Positions 43,031-52,656 of a stretch of DNA of 64,000 bases are shown piece by piece (position 1 is the stretch's first letter; each line of letters starts with the position of its first letter). The notes below the pieces were generated by a model. It was given only the letters and a program-made list of their open reading frames with translations, ran no database searches and was not told the DNA's origin. Source of the DNA: an uncultured Eubacteriales bacterium (GTDB lineage: Bacteria > Bacillota > Clostridia > Lachnospirales > Lachnospiraceae); assembly GCA_949284175.1 (NCBI GenBank), contig CASDVE010000015.1:1-64000 (forward strand). The letters are read 5' to 3'. Position numbers and translations under genes: made by a program.

Positions 43031-44461
43031 TTATACATTAATTTCTGCTGTTAAACCAAGTTCTTCTTTATTTTCTTCCAAAATTGGCATAATCACTTCT
43101 TTAATATACTCTTCTGTCTGTTGTGGGGCACGACCTACAAAATTCTCTGGCTTCATAATCTGTTGTAATTGCTCTAACGACATTCCAAACGCATCATCTT
43201 TTGCAATTCTTTCAAGAAGATCATTTTCTCCACCCTCTTCTTTGACAACTCTTCCAGCTTCCATAGAATGAATACGAATTCTTTCATGAAGTTCTTGCCG
43301 ATCTCCACCTGCTTTTACCGCATCCATCATAATGTTCTCTGTTGCCATAAATGGGAGTTCCTTCATTAAATGGTTCGTAATGACTTTTTCATATACAACA
43401 AGTCCATCCACCACATTTAAATACAGATCTAAAATACCATCCACTGCTAAAAATGCTTCTGGCACAGAGATTCTCTTATTGGCAGAGTCATCCAGCGTTC
43501 TTTCAAACCACTGTGTTGCAGATGTGATGGCTGGATTCAGAGCATCCACCATGACATAATTTGCCAAAGAAGCAATTCTTTCACTTCTCATCGGATTTCT
43601 CTTATATGCCATAGCAGAAGAACCAATCTGGTGCTTTTCAAATGGCTCTTCGATCTCCTTTAAATGTTGAAGAAGACGGATATCATTAGAGAATTTATGA
43701 GCACTTTGAGCAATTCCACTTAACACATTTAAAATTCTAGCATCCACTTTTCTTGAATAGGTTTGTCCAGATACTGGATAACACTCTTCAAATCCCATTT
43801 TCTTTGCGATCATCCCATCAATCTTTCGAATGGTTTTGTGATCTCCATTAAATAATTCTAAAAAGCTAGCCTGTGTTCCTGTGGTACCTTTGGAACCGAG
43901 CAATTTTTGCTGGCTGATCATATATTCCAAATCCGCCAAATCAAGTTGCAATTCTTGAATCCATAATGTAGCTCTTTTTCCAACTGTTGTTGGTTGTGCT
44001 GGCTGAAAATGTGTAAATCCAAGTGTTGGCATATCTTTATATTTCATGGCAAATTTGGATAGCTCATTGATGACATTAAGGAGCTTTTTACGAACAAGTT
44101 TCATCGCCTCTGTCATAATGATGACATCCGTATTATCTCCAACATAACAAGAAGTCGCTCCTAAATGAATAATTCCTTTTGCATTTGGGCACTGTTGACC
44201 ATACGCATATACATGGGACATCACATCATGACGCACTTCTTTTTCTCTGGCTTTTGCCACGTCATAATTAATATCATCTTTATGAGCCTTTAACTCTTCA
44301 ATCTGTTCTTTTGTAATACCGAGTCCAAGTTCATGTTCCACTTCTGCTAATGCAATCCAAAGTCTTCTCCAAGTTTTGAATTTCATCTCTGGCGAAAAAA
44401 TATATTGCATCTCTTTACTCGCATAACGCTCTGATAACGGGCTTTGATATTTGTCATTCAT
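43031..44461 (-). CDS. purB: Adenylosuccinate lyase
   Basis: The 476-residue enzyme of the fumarase/aspartase superfamily acts twice in purine synthesis: it cleaves SAICAR and adenylosuccinate, releasing fumarate. The signature GSSAMAYKRNPMRSER is intact, along with HLGATSCYVGDNTD and LGFTHFQPAQPTTVGKR. Length corresponds to the longer, eukaryote-like PurB subfamily common in Clostridia. AAGGAG is 7 bases before the ATG. It follows purC by 45 bases, so the two form an operon of consecutive pathway steps. Confidence 0.96.
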   Translation of the reverse strand: MNDKYQSPLSERYASKEMQYIFSPEMKFKTWRRLWIALAEVEHELGLGITKEQIEELKAHKDDINYDVAKAREKEVRHDVMSHVYAYGQQCPNAKGIIHLGATSCYVGDNTDVIIMTEAMKLVRKKLLNVINELSKFAMKYKDMPTLGFTHFQPAQPTTVGKRATLWIQELQLDLADLEYMISQQKLLGSKGTTGTQASFLELFNGDHKTIRKIDGMIAKKMGFEECYPVSGQTYSRKVDARILNVLSGIAQSAHKFSNDIRLLQHLKEIEEPFEKHQIGSSAMAYKRNPMRSERIASLANYVMVDALNPAITSATQWFERTLDDSANKRISVPEAFLAVDGILDLYLNVVDGLVVYEKVITNHLMKELPFMATENIMMDAVKAGGDRQELHERIRIHSMEAGRVVKEEGGENDLLERIAKDDAFGMSLEQLQQIMKPENFVGRAPQQTEEYIKEVIMPILEENKEELGLTAEINV

Positions 44462-44506
44462 TCTTGTTTCTCCTTATTTCAAAGTTTCTTTTGCTTCCTT
44501 TAAATT

Positions 44507-45211
44507 CTAAATTCCAAGTCGTTTGAATACTTCTTCGTATGCCTCTTCTACCTTTCCTAAGTCCCTTCTGAAACGATCTTTGTCAAGCTTTTCATTTGTC
44601 TTTAAGTCCCAAAGCCGGCATGTATCAGGAGAAATCTCATCTGCTAAAATAATTTCACCTTTATAGCGACCAAATTCTACTTTAAAGTCAATTAAACGAA
44701 TGCCTTTCTCTGCAAAAAATGCTTTTAACTCTTCATTAATTTTAAAAACCAGTTCTGTAATCTTTTCTATCTCTTCTCTTGTGGCAATCCCTAAAGCGAT
44801 TGCATAATAATCATTGATGAATGGATCTCCTAGTTCATCATTTTTATAACTAAATTCTAATGTTGGAGCTTTTAATGCAATGCCTTCTTCTATTCCAAGT
44901 TTTTTAGCAAAACTTCCAGCAGACACATTGCGAACAATCACTTCAAGAGGAACGATTTCAACCCTTTTCACTTCTGTCTCACGATCATTTAATTCTTTGA
45001 CATAGTGTGTCGGAATCCCTTTTTCCTCTAACATTTTGAAAATGTAGTTTGTCATACGATTGTTGACAACCCCTTTTCCAACAATTGTTCCCTTTTTCTC
45101 ACCATTAAATGCAGTGGCATCATCCTTATAAGATACAATTAATACATCTGGATTCTTTGTTGTAAATACTTTTTTGGCTTTGCCTTCATAGAGTAAATCA
45201 AGTTTTGACAT
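44507..45211 (-). CDS. purC: Phosphoribosylaminoimidazole-succinocarboxamide synthase
   Basis: The 234-residue enzyme makes SAICAR from CAIR, aspartate and ATP. The N-terminal [30 protein letters not shown] and the C-terminal [14 protein letters not shown] motifs are clear. The longest frame begins at GTG 45220, which lies in the ribosome site AGGTGG. ATG 45211 is the better start. Its product is the substrate of PurB, encoded next in the operon. Confidence 0.96.
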   Translation of the reverse strand: MSKLDLLYEGKAKKVFTTKNPDVLIVSYKDDATAFNGEKKGTIVGKGVVNNRMTNYIFKMLEEKGIPTHYVKELNDRETEVKRVEIVPLEVIVRNVSAGSFAKKLGIEEGIALKAPTLEFSYKNDELGDPFINDYYAIALGIATREEIEKITELVFKINEELKAFFAEKGIRLIDFKVEFGRYKGEIILADEISPDTCRLWDLKTNEKLDKDRFRRDLGKVEEAYEEVFKRLGI

Positions 45212-45304
45212 CGTTCCCACCTGTTCTTTCTTAGATTTTTCAGTTTCATTCTACCACTTTTCCATAGCTCTCGACAATATGAAGTTAAAATTTCCTCAAA
45301 TTAT

Positions 45305-45357
45305 ACAAAAAGTCCCGTCTATTTATATAAATTTTATAAAAATAAACGGAACTTTTG
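45305..45357 (-). terminator. Terminator of the nagZ-like gene
   Basis: Stem AAAAGTTCCGTTTA with TAGACGGGACTTTTT on the minus strand (45355-45307) with a T-run. A TATAAT on the same strand (45305-45300) just after it may be the -10 of purC. Confidence 0.75.
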
Positions 45358-45391
45358 CACAATTTTGTTCGATTGCTCAATACATTTTCTT

Positions 45392-46819
45392 CTATTCTTC
45401 TGTTGTACTAGCCTTAGCTTTTGTTACCTCTTTCTTTTTCTCTGGATTTTTTTTATCCATTTTCTCTTGCTCTGTTGTGGACTCAACAGCAGTTGTCGCT
45501 TCTTCCTCTTCTGTTGCCTTCACTGGCTCAAGAAGGGGATCTTCTAAGGATATCACGCCTCTTAAAATCTTTATTTTCAAGATTCTTGTGACGGATTCAT
45601 CAATTCGTTTTTCATCCAATTTTCCCTCTAAAACCGCTTGATAAACGGCATCAAAGGCTTCTTCTAAATTCTCTGGCATAAGAAGAAGATCAGCCCCTGC
45701 ATTGATTGCAGTTACACAGGCTTCTCCTGGTGTATAAAATTTGGTAATCGCCTTCATATTGAGGGCATCTGTAATGACTAAATTTTGATATCCTAATTCA
45801 TTGCGAAGAATCTCTGTAATAATAAGAGAAGACATGGAAGCTGGGGTTTTATTATCCGTTACACTTGTAATGGCGAGATGAGATACCATGATTAAATCCG
45901 CCCCCGCTTCAATTCCCGCTTGAAAGGGAACGAACTCCACTTCTCGCAATTGCTTAATGGACTGTGTAATATTGGCATATCCTTTATGGGTATCCGCAGA
46001 AGCACTTCCATGTCCTGGAAAATGCTTTAATGTAGCACTGACATTTTGTCCCTGCAACCCTTTTACCACCTGTGCTACCATCTTTCCTGCAACTTCTGGA
46101 TCATCACTAAATGCCCGATTTCCAATCTCTGGACTATCTGGATTGGTTTCCAAATCAGCTACTGGAGCAAAATCGAGATTAAAACCTAAAGCGTGGATTT
46201 CTCTTCCAATGGTATCTCCAACTTCAAAGGCTTTTTCCTCATCGCCTGTGGCTCCGATCTCCGCCATCGGTGGAAACTTCGTCGTTTTCATTTTGGGATT
46301 GTTAGCAATTCTCGCTATCTCTCCTCCCTCTTCATCTACTGACACAAAAAGAGGGTACTTGCTCACTTTTTGCAATCTGCGAATAAATGTCTTTGTTTGC
46401 TTTGGTGTTTGAATATTTCTTGAGAAAAAAATCACTCCACCAACGGGATAATTTTTTAGTGTATCCTTCATTTTCTTTGTGATTTTTTGATAATCATAAC
46501 TTTCTGGTGAGGCTGGATCGAGCAATTCGATGTTAGCAATAAACATCTGCCCTATTTTCTCTTCTATGGTCATTTTATTGAGGGCATTTTGTATCAATTC
46601 ATCCACAACAGTTTCCTCTAACTGTGTGGGTTCTATCTGTGTTGTTACTTCTTGCTCCGTAGTTGTTGTTTCCTCATTTGTCGTAGCCTCTTCTTGTGTT
46701 GTCGCTTCTTCTGTCGTGCTTTTTTCTGTTGCAGTGGTGGCTTCTTCCGTCTTTCCACTGCATCCAACTAGCATAAGAACTGCCATGAATACAGCAATCA
46801 TTCGATATGTTCGTTTCAT
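45392..46819 (-). CDS. Lipoprotein beta-N-acetylhexosaminidase, glycoside hydrolase family 3 (NagZ-like)
   Basis: The product (about 475 residues) begins with a lipoprotein signal (MKRTYR, then a hydrophobic stretch to LMLVGC), a Thr/Glu-rich linker of about 55 residues and a GH3 domain (about 85-410). The NagZ signature KHFPGHGSASADTHKG and SVDEEGGEIAR are present. A second low-complexity charged tail follows. It would release N-acetylglucosamine from muropeptides at the outer membrane face. Start 46819 is chosen from the signal peptide. ATG 46852 has the better ribosome site (AGAGG) but gives a longer n-region. It is the last gene after fbp. Confidence 0.88.
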   Translation of the reverse strand: MKRTYRMIAVFMAVLMLVGCSGKTEEATTATEKSTTEEATTQEEATTNEETTTTEQEVTTQIEPTQLEETVVDELIQNALNKMTIEEKIGQMFIANIELLDPASPESYDYQKITKKMKDTLKNYPVGGVIFFSRNIQTPKQTKTFIRRLQKVSKYPLFVSVDEEGGEIARIANNPKMKTTKFPPMAEIGATGDEEKAFEVGDTIGREIHALGFNLDFAPVADLETNPDSPEIGNRAFSDDPEVAGKMVAQVVKGLQGQNVSATLKHFPGHGSASADTHKGYANITQSIKQLREVEFVPFQAGIEAGADLIMVSHLAITSVTDNKTPASMSSLIITEILRNELGYQNLVITDALNMKAITKFYTPGEACVTAINAGADLLLMPENLEEAFDAVYQAVLEGKLDEKRIDESVTRILKIKILRGVISLEDPLLEPVKATEEEEATTAVESTTEQEKMDKKNPEKKKEVTKAKASTTEE

Positions 46820-46829
46820 AGTATTTTCA

Positions 46830-48782
46830 TTACCTTTCTTTGAGCGTACCATCTTTATAAGCCTCTAATAGCACTTCTAAATCTTTTATCTTTTCTTTTA
46901 ATACCTTTCCACTATCAGTATCTGCCACTTTTTTTCGTCTATGCACTTGTTCCACTACAATAAACTCAGAATGAATATCGCTTTCTTGTGCAACAACATC
47001 TTCAATGGAACTATATGGCTCATGAGATACCAGTCGCAATCCCCAAGAATTATAAATCAGCGTATAGCCAGCGATTCCCGTTCTTCCCCGATATGCCTTA
47101 GAAAATCCTCCGTCAATGATCAAAGCTCTTCCATTGCATTTCACTGGTGTTTCTCCTTTTTTCAGTTCCACAGGCATATGCCCATTGATAATATGGGACT
47201 GATCTTTATCCATTCCAAAATCCAATAAAATGCGTTCTACAACATCTTCTCTTTCAATCAATTGATAATAATAATCTTTTCTTTCTTCTTGCAAATTTTT
47301 ATCATCTACAAAATATCGTTCAAATGTTGCCATCTTTTCTTTTCCATAAACAGGAGAATCTTCACTTGACCAAATATACCACATCATATCCTGTCCAAGC
47401 AATTTCTTCTCTTCATCCCCCTGTGCATAATAACCGATTCTGGCATGCTGTTCTAATATATCATAGAGTGCTTTTCCTGTATAGGCTTTTTCTCCAATAT
47501 ACACTTTACGAAAACTTCCATCTTCATTCAATGGTACACATCCATGATATAAAAGATTTGAGTTAAATCGCAAATAAAGACTTCCATGTGTAAATAAAAA
47601 TCGAACATGCTCTTGCAATTTTTCACAGTTTAAAAATGATTGCCTAATTCGCTTCATCACTTCTTCTTCTTCCACTGTAAGAGCATATGGATCATCTGGA
47701 TTGATGGTAGGAAAATTGGTATCATTCAATGGATAATTTACGCCATTTACCAAAATACTTCCATTCTCATAATCAATTTTATCAAGAAGCAACCGAGAAT
47801 CCATGTTAAATTCTGGACGTCTTTTTATGAGTTGACCTTCTAATTTAAATTGAATAATGGCGATTGCCTTGTGCATTTTCCTATCCAATTCTAAATCATG
47901 GGCATTATAAGTGGCTTCATCATAGTGAATATCAAATACTTTACATTCATCCTCTTCATATTGCTTTAAGGCAAAAGATGCTAAAGGAATTAGATTAATT
48001 CCATATCCTTCCTCTAAAGTATCCAAATTGCCATAGCGTGCAGATAAGCGAAGAACATTGGCAATACAAGCCGGATGCCCAGATGCAGCTCCCATCCATA
48101 GCACATCATGATTGCCCCATTGAATATCCACAGAATGATACTTCATCAACATATCCATAATCAAGTGAGGAGAAGAACCTCGATCAAAAATATCTCCCAC
48201 AATATGTAAATGATCAATGACCAATCTCTGAATCAAGTTGCCCAGTGCAACAATAAAATGATCCGCCCGTCCAATCCGAATGATCGTTGCTAAAATTTCG
48301 CTATAATACTCCTCTTTATCGTATACTCCCTCTTTTTCATAGATCAACTCTTCTAATACATACGCATAATCTTTTGGAAGAGCTTTTCTCACTTTGGATC
48401 TTGTATACTTTGAGGCACTCTTTGCCGCAATATGGATCAAACGGTTTAGTGTAACCCGATACCAATCATCCATATTTTCGCCCTCTTCTTTTACCAGTTT
48501 TAACTTCTGCTCTGGATAGTAAATGAGGGTTGCCAATTGCTTTTTATCCTTTTTGCTCAGCGTTCTTCCATAGACATCATTGATCTTTCTTCGAATCGCT
48601 CCTGAACCATTATGAAGAATGTGCATAAATTGTCCATACTCTCCATGAATATCTGACACAAAATGCTCCGTTCCCTTTGGCAGATTCAAAATAGACGATA
48701 AGTTAATAATCTCTGTGGAAGCCTCCGCTATGGATGGATATTGATCTGAAAGACTTTTTAAATATTTTTCTTGATGATTCAT
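46830..48782 (-). CDS. fbp: Fructose-1,6-bisphosphatase, class III
   Basis: The 650-residue enzyme belongs to the Firmicute class III Fbp family (metallophosphoesterase fold) and dephosphorylates fructose-1,6-bisphosphate in gluconeogenesis. Metal-binding blocks are visible: SDIHGEYGQF near 50, GDIFDRGSSPHLIMD near 200, WGNHDVLWMGAASGHP near 228, and INGHMPVELKKGE. Length is normal. The longest frame begins at 48812, but AAAGGAAG fits ATG 48782. It lies 14 bases after the cytidylate kinase-like gene and 10 bases before nagZ. Confidence 0.95.
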   Translation of the reverse strand: MNHQEKYLKSLSDQYPSIAEASTEIINLSSILNLPKGTEHFVSDIHGEYGQFMHILHNGSGAIRRKINDVYGRTLSKKDKKQLATLIYYPEQKLKLVKEEGENMDDWYRVTLNRLIHIAAKSASKYTRSKVRKALPKDYAYVLEELIYEKEGVYDKEEYYSEILATIIRIGRADHFIVALGNLIQRLVIDHLHIVGDIFDRGSSPHLIMDMLMKYHSVDIQWGNHDVLWMGAASGHPACIANVLRLSARYGNLDTLEEGYGINLIPLASFALKQYEEDECKVFDIHYDEATYNAHDLELDRKMHKAIAIIQFKLEGQLIKRRPEFNMDSRLLLDKIDYENGSILVNGVNYPLNDTNFPTINPDDPYALTVEEEEVMKRIRQSFLNCEKLQEHVRFLFTHGSLYLRFNSNLLYHGCVPLNEDGSFRKVYIGEKAYTGKALYDILEQHARIGYYAQGDEEKKLLGQDMMWYIWSSEDSPVYGKEKMATFERYFVDDKNLQEERKDYYYQLIEREDVVERILLDFGMDKDQSHIINGHMPVELKKGETPVKCNGRALIIDGGFSKAYRGRTGIAGYTLIYNSWGLRLVSHEPYSSIEDVVAQESDIHSEFIVVEQVHRRKKVADTDSGKVLKEKIKDLEVLLEAYKDGTLKER

Positions 48783-48796
48783 AGCTCTTCCTTTCT

Positions 48797-49399
48797 TTAC
48801 TCTTCCAAACATTTTATAAATGTTTCAAGTACCGTAACCACACCTTCTATTCCAATTTCCCCGCTATCCAAAATCATATGATATTGTTCTCGCTTTCCCC
48901 AAGTTCCTCTTCCAAATTTACTATGAAAGGCAGAACGTTTTTTATCATTTTTTACAATCATTTCTCGTGCTTGGGCAGGAGATACTTGATACCGATTTAC
49001 AATACGTTCTATTCTTTTTACCATTCTCGCTTGAATAAACACATGGAAACAATCGGGAAAATCGCTTAAAATCGTATCCGCACAACGCCCAATAATAATG
49101 CAAGAACCTTCCTTAGCATAATGCCTTATAATCGCTCGCTCTTCTTCAAACAATCGGTAAGAAATATCCTCTTTTTGTTTCGCTCCCAAAGAAACGGTCA
49201 TTCCATTGGCAATAGAATATAAAAGGCTATGCTTTGCGGATTCCTCATGTTCAGCGAGATCGTACTCTGATAGATGCAAATTCTTTTTTGCTTCTTCCCG
49301 AATCTGCTGATCATAATAAGGGATTCCTAATCGTTCTGAGAGCAAAACTCCAATTTCATGCCCACCGCTTCCAAATTCTCTTGATATTGTGATAATAAT
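48797..49399 (-). CDS. Cytidylate kinase-like protein, apparent ATT start
   Basis: The 200-residue P-loop kinase belongs to the cytidylate kinase-like family common in Clostridia. The essential N-terminus ITISREFGSGGHEIGVLL, with its P-loop (GSGGHEIG), is encoded in frame from 49399 but has no ATG, GTG or TTG before an in-frame TGA nine bases upstream. The first standard codon (TTG 49345) comes after the P-loop and would remove it. AGAGG lies 9 bases before ATT 49399. Either ATT is used or one extra T follows a nearby ATG. Other family features include IIIGRCADTIL and FIQARMVKRIERI. It heads an operon with fbp and nagZ. Confidence 0.7.
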   Translation of the reverse strand: MIITISREFGSGGHEIGVLLSERLGIPYYDQQIREEAKKNLHLSEYDLAEHEESAKHSLLYSIANGMTVSLGAKQKEDISYRLFEEERAIIRHYAKEGSCIIIGRCADTILSDFPDCFHVFIQARMVKRIERIVNRYQVSPAQAREMIVKNDKKRSAFHSKFGRGTWGKREQYHMILDSGEIGIEGVVTVLETFIKCLEE

Positions 49400-49456
49400 G
49401 TTACATCACCTCTTTTTCAAACTCCTTTGCCTTTCACACAAACGATGAAAAACATG

Positions 49457-49490
49457 ACAAAACGACAGGCTTATTCTGCCTGCCGTTCTT
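49457..49490 (-). terminator. Terminator of glmM
   Basis: Stem ACGGCAGGC with GCCTGTCGT (one G-U pair) and a short T-run on the minus strand, just after the glmM stop. Confidence 0.7.
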
Positions 49491-49498
49491 CCGTCATC

Positions 49499-50845
49499 CT
49501 ATGCTGTAAGCCCTCTATCTTTGATCACTTGCACAATTTTTTCTACACATTCTTTGCAAAGTTCATCCGTTCCAGCCTCTACCATAACACGAATCACTGG
49601 TTCTGTACCGCTCTCACGAACAAGCACTCTTCCATCATCACCAAGCTGTTTTTCCACTTCTTCAATGGCAGCTATAACCGCTTCATCCGCTCTTGTTTCC
49701 GCTTTATCTCTTACACGAACATTTTGTAAAAGCTGTGGATAAATGCGAACTTCTTTTGCTAATGTTGCAAGATCTTGTTTTTTCTCAGTAATCGCTTCCA
49801 TAACACGAATGGATGTCATAATGCCATCTCCAGTCGTTCCATATTTGCTAAAAATAATATGTCCAGACTGCTCTCCACCAAGACAGTGTCCATTTTCCAT
49901 CATATTTTGGAATACATACTTATCTCCAACGGCTGTCTTTTCATACTGAATGCCCGCTTTATCAAATGCCTTATAAAGTCCCATGTTGCTCATAATAGTT
50001 GTCACAACGGTATCATTAACAAGTGCACCTTTTTCTTTTAAATATTTTCCACAAACATAGAGAATTAAATCTCCATCCACAACATTTCCTTCATTATCAA
50101 TAGCGATACAGCGATCCGCATCCCCATCATAGGCAAATCCAACATCCAATTTTTTCTCTTTTACAAACTGGCTCAACACTTCAATATGAGTGGAACCACA
50201 ATTGGTATTGATATTGAATCCATCTGGCTCATTGTTAATTACATAAGTCTTTGCTCCAAGGGCATCAAATACGCTCTTTGCAATGGAACTTGCAGAACCA
50301 TTTGCACAATCAAGACCAATGCGAAAATCTTTAAAAGAGCGAGTTGCTGTGGAAATTAAATAGCCAATATAATGATTTCTTCCTGCGGAGTGATCGATGG
50401 TTCTTCCGATCTCATCTCTTGTTGCCAATGGAAGTTCTTCTATCTCGCCATCGATATACTGTTCAATTTTCTCTTCCACTTCCGCTTCCATCTTATATCC
50501 ATTTTCATTAATGATCTTAATTCCATTGTCATAATATGGATTATGGCTTGCAGAAATCATAATACCACAATCGAATCCTTCTGTACGAACAACAAAGGAA
50601 ACGCTTGGTGTTGTCGTTACATGTAACAGTGATACATCAGCTCCACTTGCTGTTAAACCAGACACCAACGAATATTCAAACATATAACTACTTCTTCTTG
50701 TATCTTTTCCAATGACAATCTTGGCTTTTTTATTAAGACGTTTTCCATAATACCATCCGAGATAACGACCAATTTTGTATGCGTGTTCTACATTCAAATC
50801 AACGTTTGCTTCTCCACGAAAGCCGTCTGTACCAAAATATTTCAT
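49499..50845 (-). CDS. glmM: Phosphoglucosamine mutase
   Basis: The 448-residue alpha-D-phosphohexomutase converts glucosamine-6-phosphate to glucosamine-1-phosphate for UDP-GlcNAc and so for peptidoglycan. The N-terminal YFGTDGFRGEAN, the catalytic phosphoserine loop MISASHNPYYDNGIK, metal site FAYDGDADRCIAID, sugar loop GGEQSGHII and phosphate loop VRESGTEPVIRVMVE are intact. It has a strong own promoter (50900-50928). Confidence 0.97.
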   Translation of the reverse strand: MKYFGTDGFRGEANVDLNVEHAYKIGRYLGWYYGKRLNKKAKIVIGKDTRRSSYMFEYSLVSGLTASGADVSLLHVTTTPSVSFVVRTEGFDCGIMISASHNPYYDNGIKIINENGYKMEAEVEEKIEQYIDGEIEELPLATRDEIGRTIDHSAGRNHYIGYLISTATRSFKDFRIGLDCANGSASSIAKSVFDALGAKTYVINNEPDGFNINTNCGSTHIEVLSQFVKEKKLDVGFAYDGDADRCIAIDNEGNVVDGDLILYVCGKYLKEKGALVNDTVVTTIMSNMGLYKAFDKAGIQYEKTAVGDKYVFQNMMENGHCLGGEQSGHIIFSKYGTTGDGIMTSIRVMEAITEKKQDLATLAKEVRIYPQLLQNVRVRDKAETRADEAVIAAIEEVEKQLGDDGRVLVRESGTEPVIRVMVEAGTDELCKECVEKIVQVIKDRGLTA

Positions 50846-50899
50846 AGTGTTTCTCCTTATATCTGTCTTATAATTATTTCTTACTATGTATGCTTTATC

Positions 50900-50928
50900 A
50901 TTATACCAAAGGCATCCTTTTGGTGCAA
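50900..50928 (-). promoter_or_regulatory. Promoter of glmM
   Basis: TTGCAC (50928-50923) and TATAAT (50905-50900) on the minus strand, 17 bases apart. The leader is about 50 bases. A hairpin CCAAAAGG/CCTTTGG in the spacer may be the upstream gene's terminator. Confidence 0.7.
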
Positions 50929-50935
50929 CTAAAGA

Positions 50936-52510
50936 TCAACTTTCCTTTAAAAGAGAAATTTTTGATTTATGGGTGGACCCTTTCGCCTTTAATGGAATTG
51001 TAAAATCAGCCTGAACCGTTTCTGTTTTCTCAATGCCTGCTCTATCACGAATATATACCGTATAAGTTCCCGGTTCTTTTATCTTATATTGTTGCACCTT
51101 ATCAAGTTTTAATGCTGTTCCACCTTTTTGTTTTTGAAATTCCTCTAAAGAAATCTCTCCTTTTTGAATACGCACCTCCACAAGGTCGCGTTTGCTATCC
51201 ACATTAATGTTCAAGTTTTTCCCGTAAGAGCCTTCAAGTTCTCCTAAACTGAGGGTGAGTTCTGTTTCCTTATGCTCTGTGGATGGGGTATAAGGAGTTT
51301 TTAACATAGCCTCTATATCGAGCATTCCTCCTGTTTTTACCTTCCCACTTAATGTGGATAATTTTTTTGTAGAATTTAAAATAATATTTTTTGCATCCTG
51401 TGCTGTCATATTCTCATAAAAACTGTATAAGAGTGCACTAGCACCTGTTACCATGGGAGCTGCCATGGAAGTCCCTGTCATTCTTCCATAGTCATTTCCT
51501 ACCAATGTACTGACAATCTCTGAACCGGGTGCTGCTAAATCCACCGATTGCACTCCATAATTGGAACTAGCAGCAAGCGTTCCATCACTGTTGATATTCG
51601 CCACAGAAATTACATTTGGCAACTCATAACTGGCAGGATAGATCGGCTTTTTATCTGTATCTTGTCCATCATTTCCGCTAGCACAAATAAAGAGCATATT
51701 AGACTCTTTCATCACCTGTTTCAGTGCAGAATCTTCTTCATCGCCTCCAAAACTTAAATTGCAGATTTGGGCTCCCATTTTCTCTGCATAATTAATGGCT
51801 TGTACAATAGAAGAGGTGAGTCCTGTTCCCGCATCCTCTCCTTCTTTCCCACCAAGAGCTTTTATAATCATCAATTTAACATTGGCATCACCAGCAATAC
51901 CAGCAACACCGATTCCATTGTTTGGCGTAGCCACAATCGTTCCCGCACAATGGGTACCATGATCGTCCTCATATTCTTGATATTCTTCATCAAAGCTAGC
52001 ATAATTACATAAATATTTGCTATTATCATAAAAATTCCAGCCATTAATGTCATCCTTTAATCCATTGGCATCATCATCCTTTTTATTTTCCTTTTCCAAT
52101 TCATTGATCCAAAGATGCCCTTGTAAATCTTCTTGTTTTGTATCCACACCTGTGTCAATAATAGCCACAATAATCGGACGATTTACTGCATGTTCCTTAT
52201 AATAAGCAAGACCTTTTTCTAAACCAATATCCACTCCAGCTTTTGAATAAATCGTTTTCCCATAATATCCAGATGGAAGTATCTCTTTATATTTAAAAAT
52301 CCCTGTATTATCAAATGCCCATTGGTATTTCGCAAATGGATCATTTGTAAGTTGAAAGGTATGATATACATATTCTTTTTTTACTTCCACATTCAGATAA
52401 TCATTTCCCTCATCCTCTGTCTTAGCTTGAATCGTTATTGGTGTAAACAAATTTGCACATAGTAACGCAGATAGTGCAAGTGCAACACCCTTTTGATCCC
52501 ATTTTCTCAT
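50936..52510 (-). CDS. Secreted subtilisin-like serine protease (S8 family)
   Basis: The 524-residue protein starts with a signal peptide (about 1-29, cleavage near TIQA-KT). A short pro-region and an S8 domain follow, with the complete triad: Asp119 in IIDTGVD, His184 in HGTHCAGT, Ser348 in GTSMAAP, plus oxyanion Asn in CASGND. Acidic segments (KENKKDDDANGLKDDINGW) probably bind calcium. A C-terminal beta domain (about 415-510) ends in a basic tail with no sortase motif. It is likely exported and processed. It stands alone before glmM. Confidence 0.92.
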   Translation of the reverse strand: MRKWDQKGVALALSALLCANLFTPITIQAKTEDEGNDYLNVEVKKEYVYHTFQLTNDPFAKYQWAFDNTGIFKYKEILPSGYYGKTIYSKAGVDIGLEKGLAYYKEHAVNRPIIVAIIDTGVDTKQEDLQGHLWINELEKENKKDDDANGLKDDINGWNFYDNSKYLCNYASFDEEYQEYEDDHGTHCAGTIVATPNNGIGVAGIAGDANVKLMIIKALGGKEGEDAGTGLTSSIVQAINYAEKMGAQICNLSFGGDEEDSALKQVMKESNMLFICASGNDGQDTDKKPIYPASYELPNVISVANINSDGTLAASSNYGVQSVDLAAPGSEIVSTLVGNDYGRMTGTSMAAPMVTGASALLYSFYENMTAQDAKNIILNSTKKLSTLSGKVKTGGMLDIEAMLKTPYTPSTEHKETELTLSLGELEGSYGKNLNINVDSKRDLVEVRIQKGEISLEEFQKQKGGTALKLDKVQQYKIKEPGTYTVYIRDRAGIEKTETVQADFTIPLKAKGSTHKSKISLLKES

Positions 52511-52612
52511 CTTGCTTCCTTTCTATTTCTATTTATTTCCATTGTATCTTTTTTTATTATACAAGATTTTTATAAAATTTTCCATTGTATATAAAAATAA
52601 TTCAAAGAACGA

Positions 52613-52652
52613 TAAAAAGCAAGACACTTTTGCCCCGTGTCTTGCTTTTTAT
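52613..52652 (-). terminator. Terminator of dapL
   Basis: Perfect 14-bp stem AAAAAGCAAGACAC with GTGTCTTGCTTTTT (52614-52627, 52637-52650), T-rich on the minus strand. Confidence 0.85.
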
Positions 52653-52656
52653 CTTT

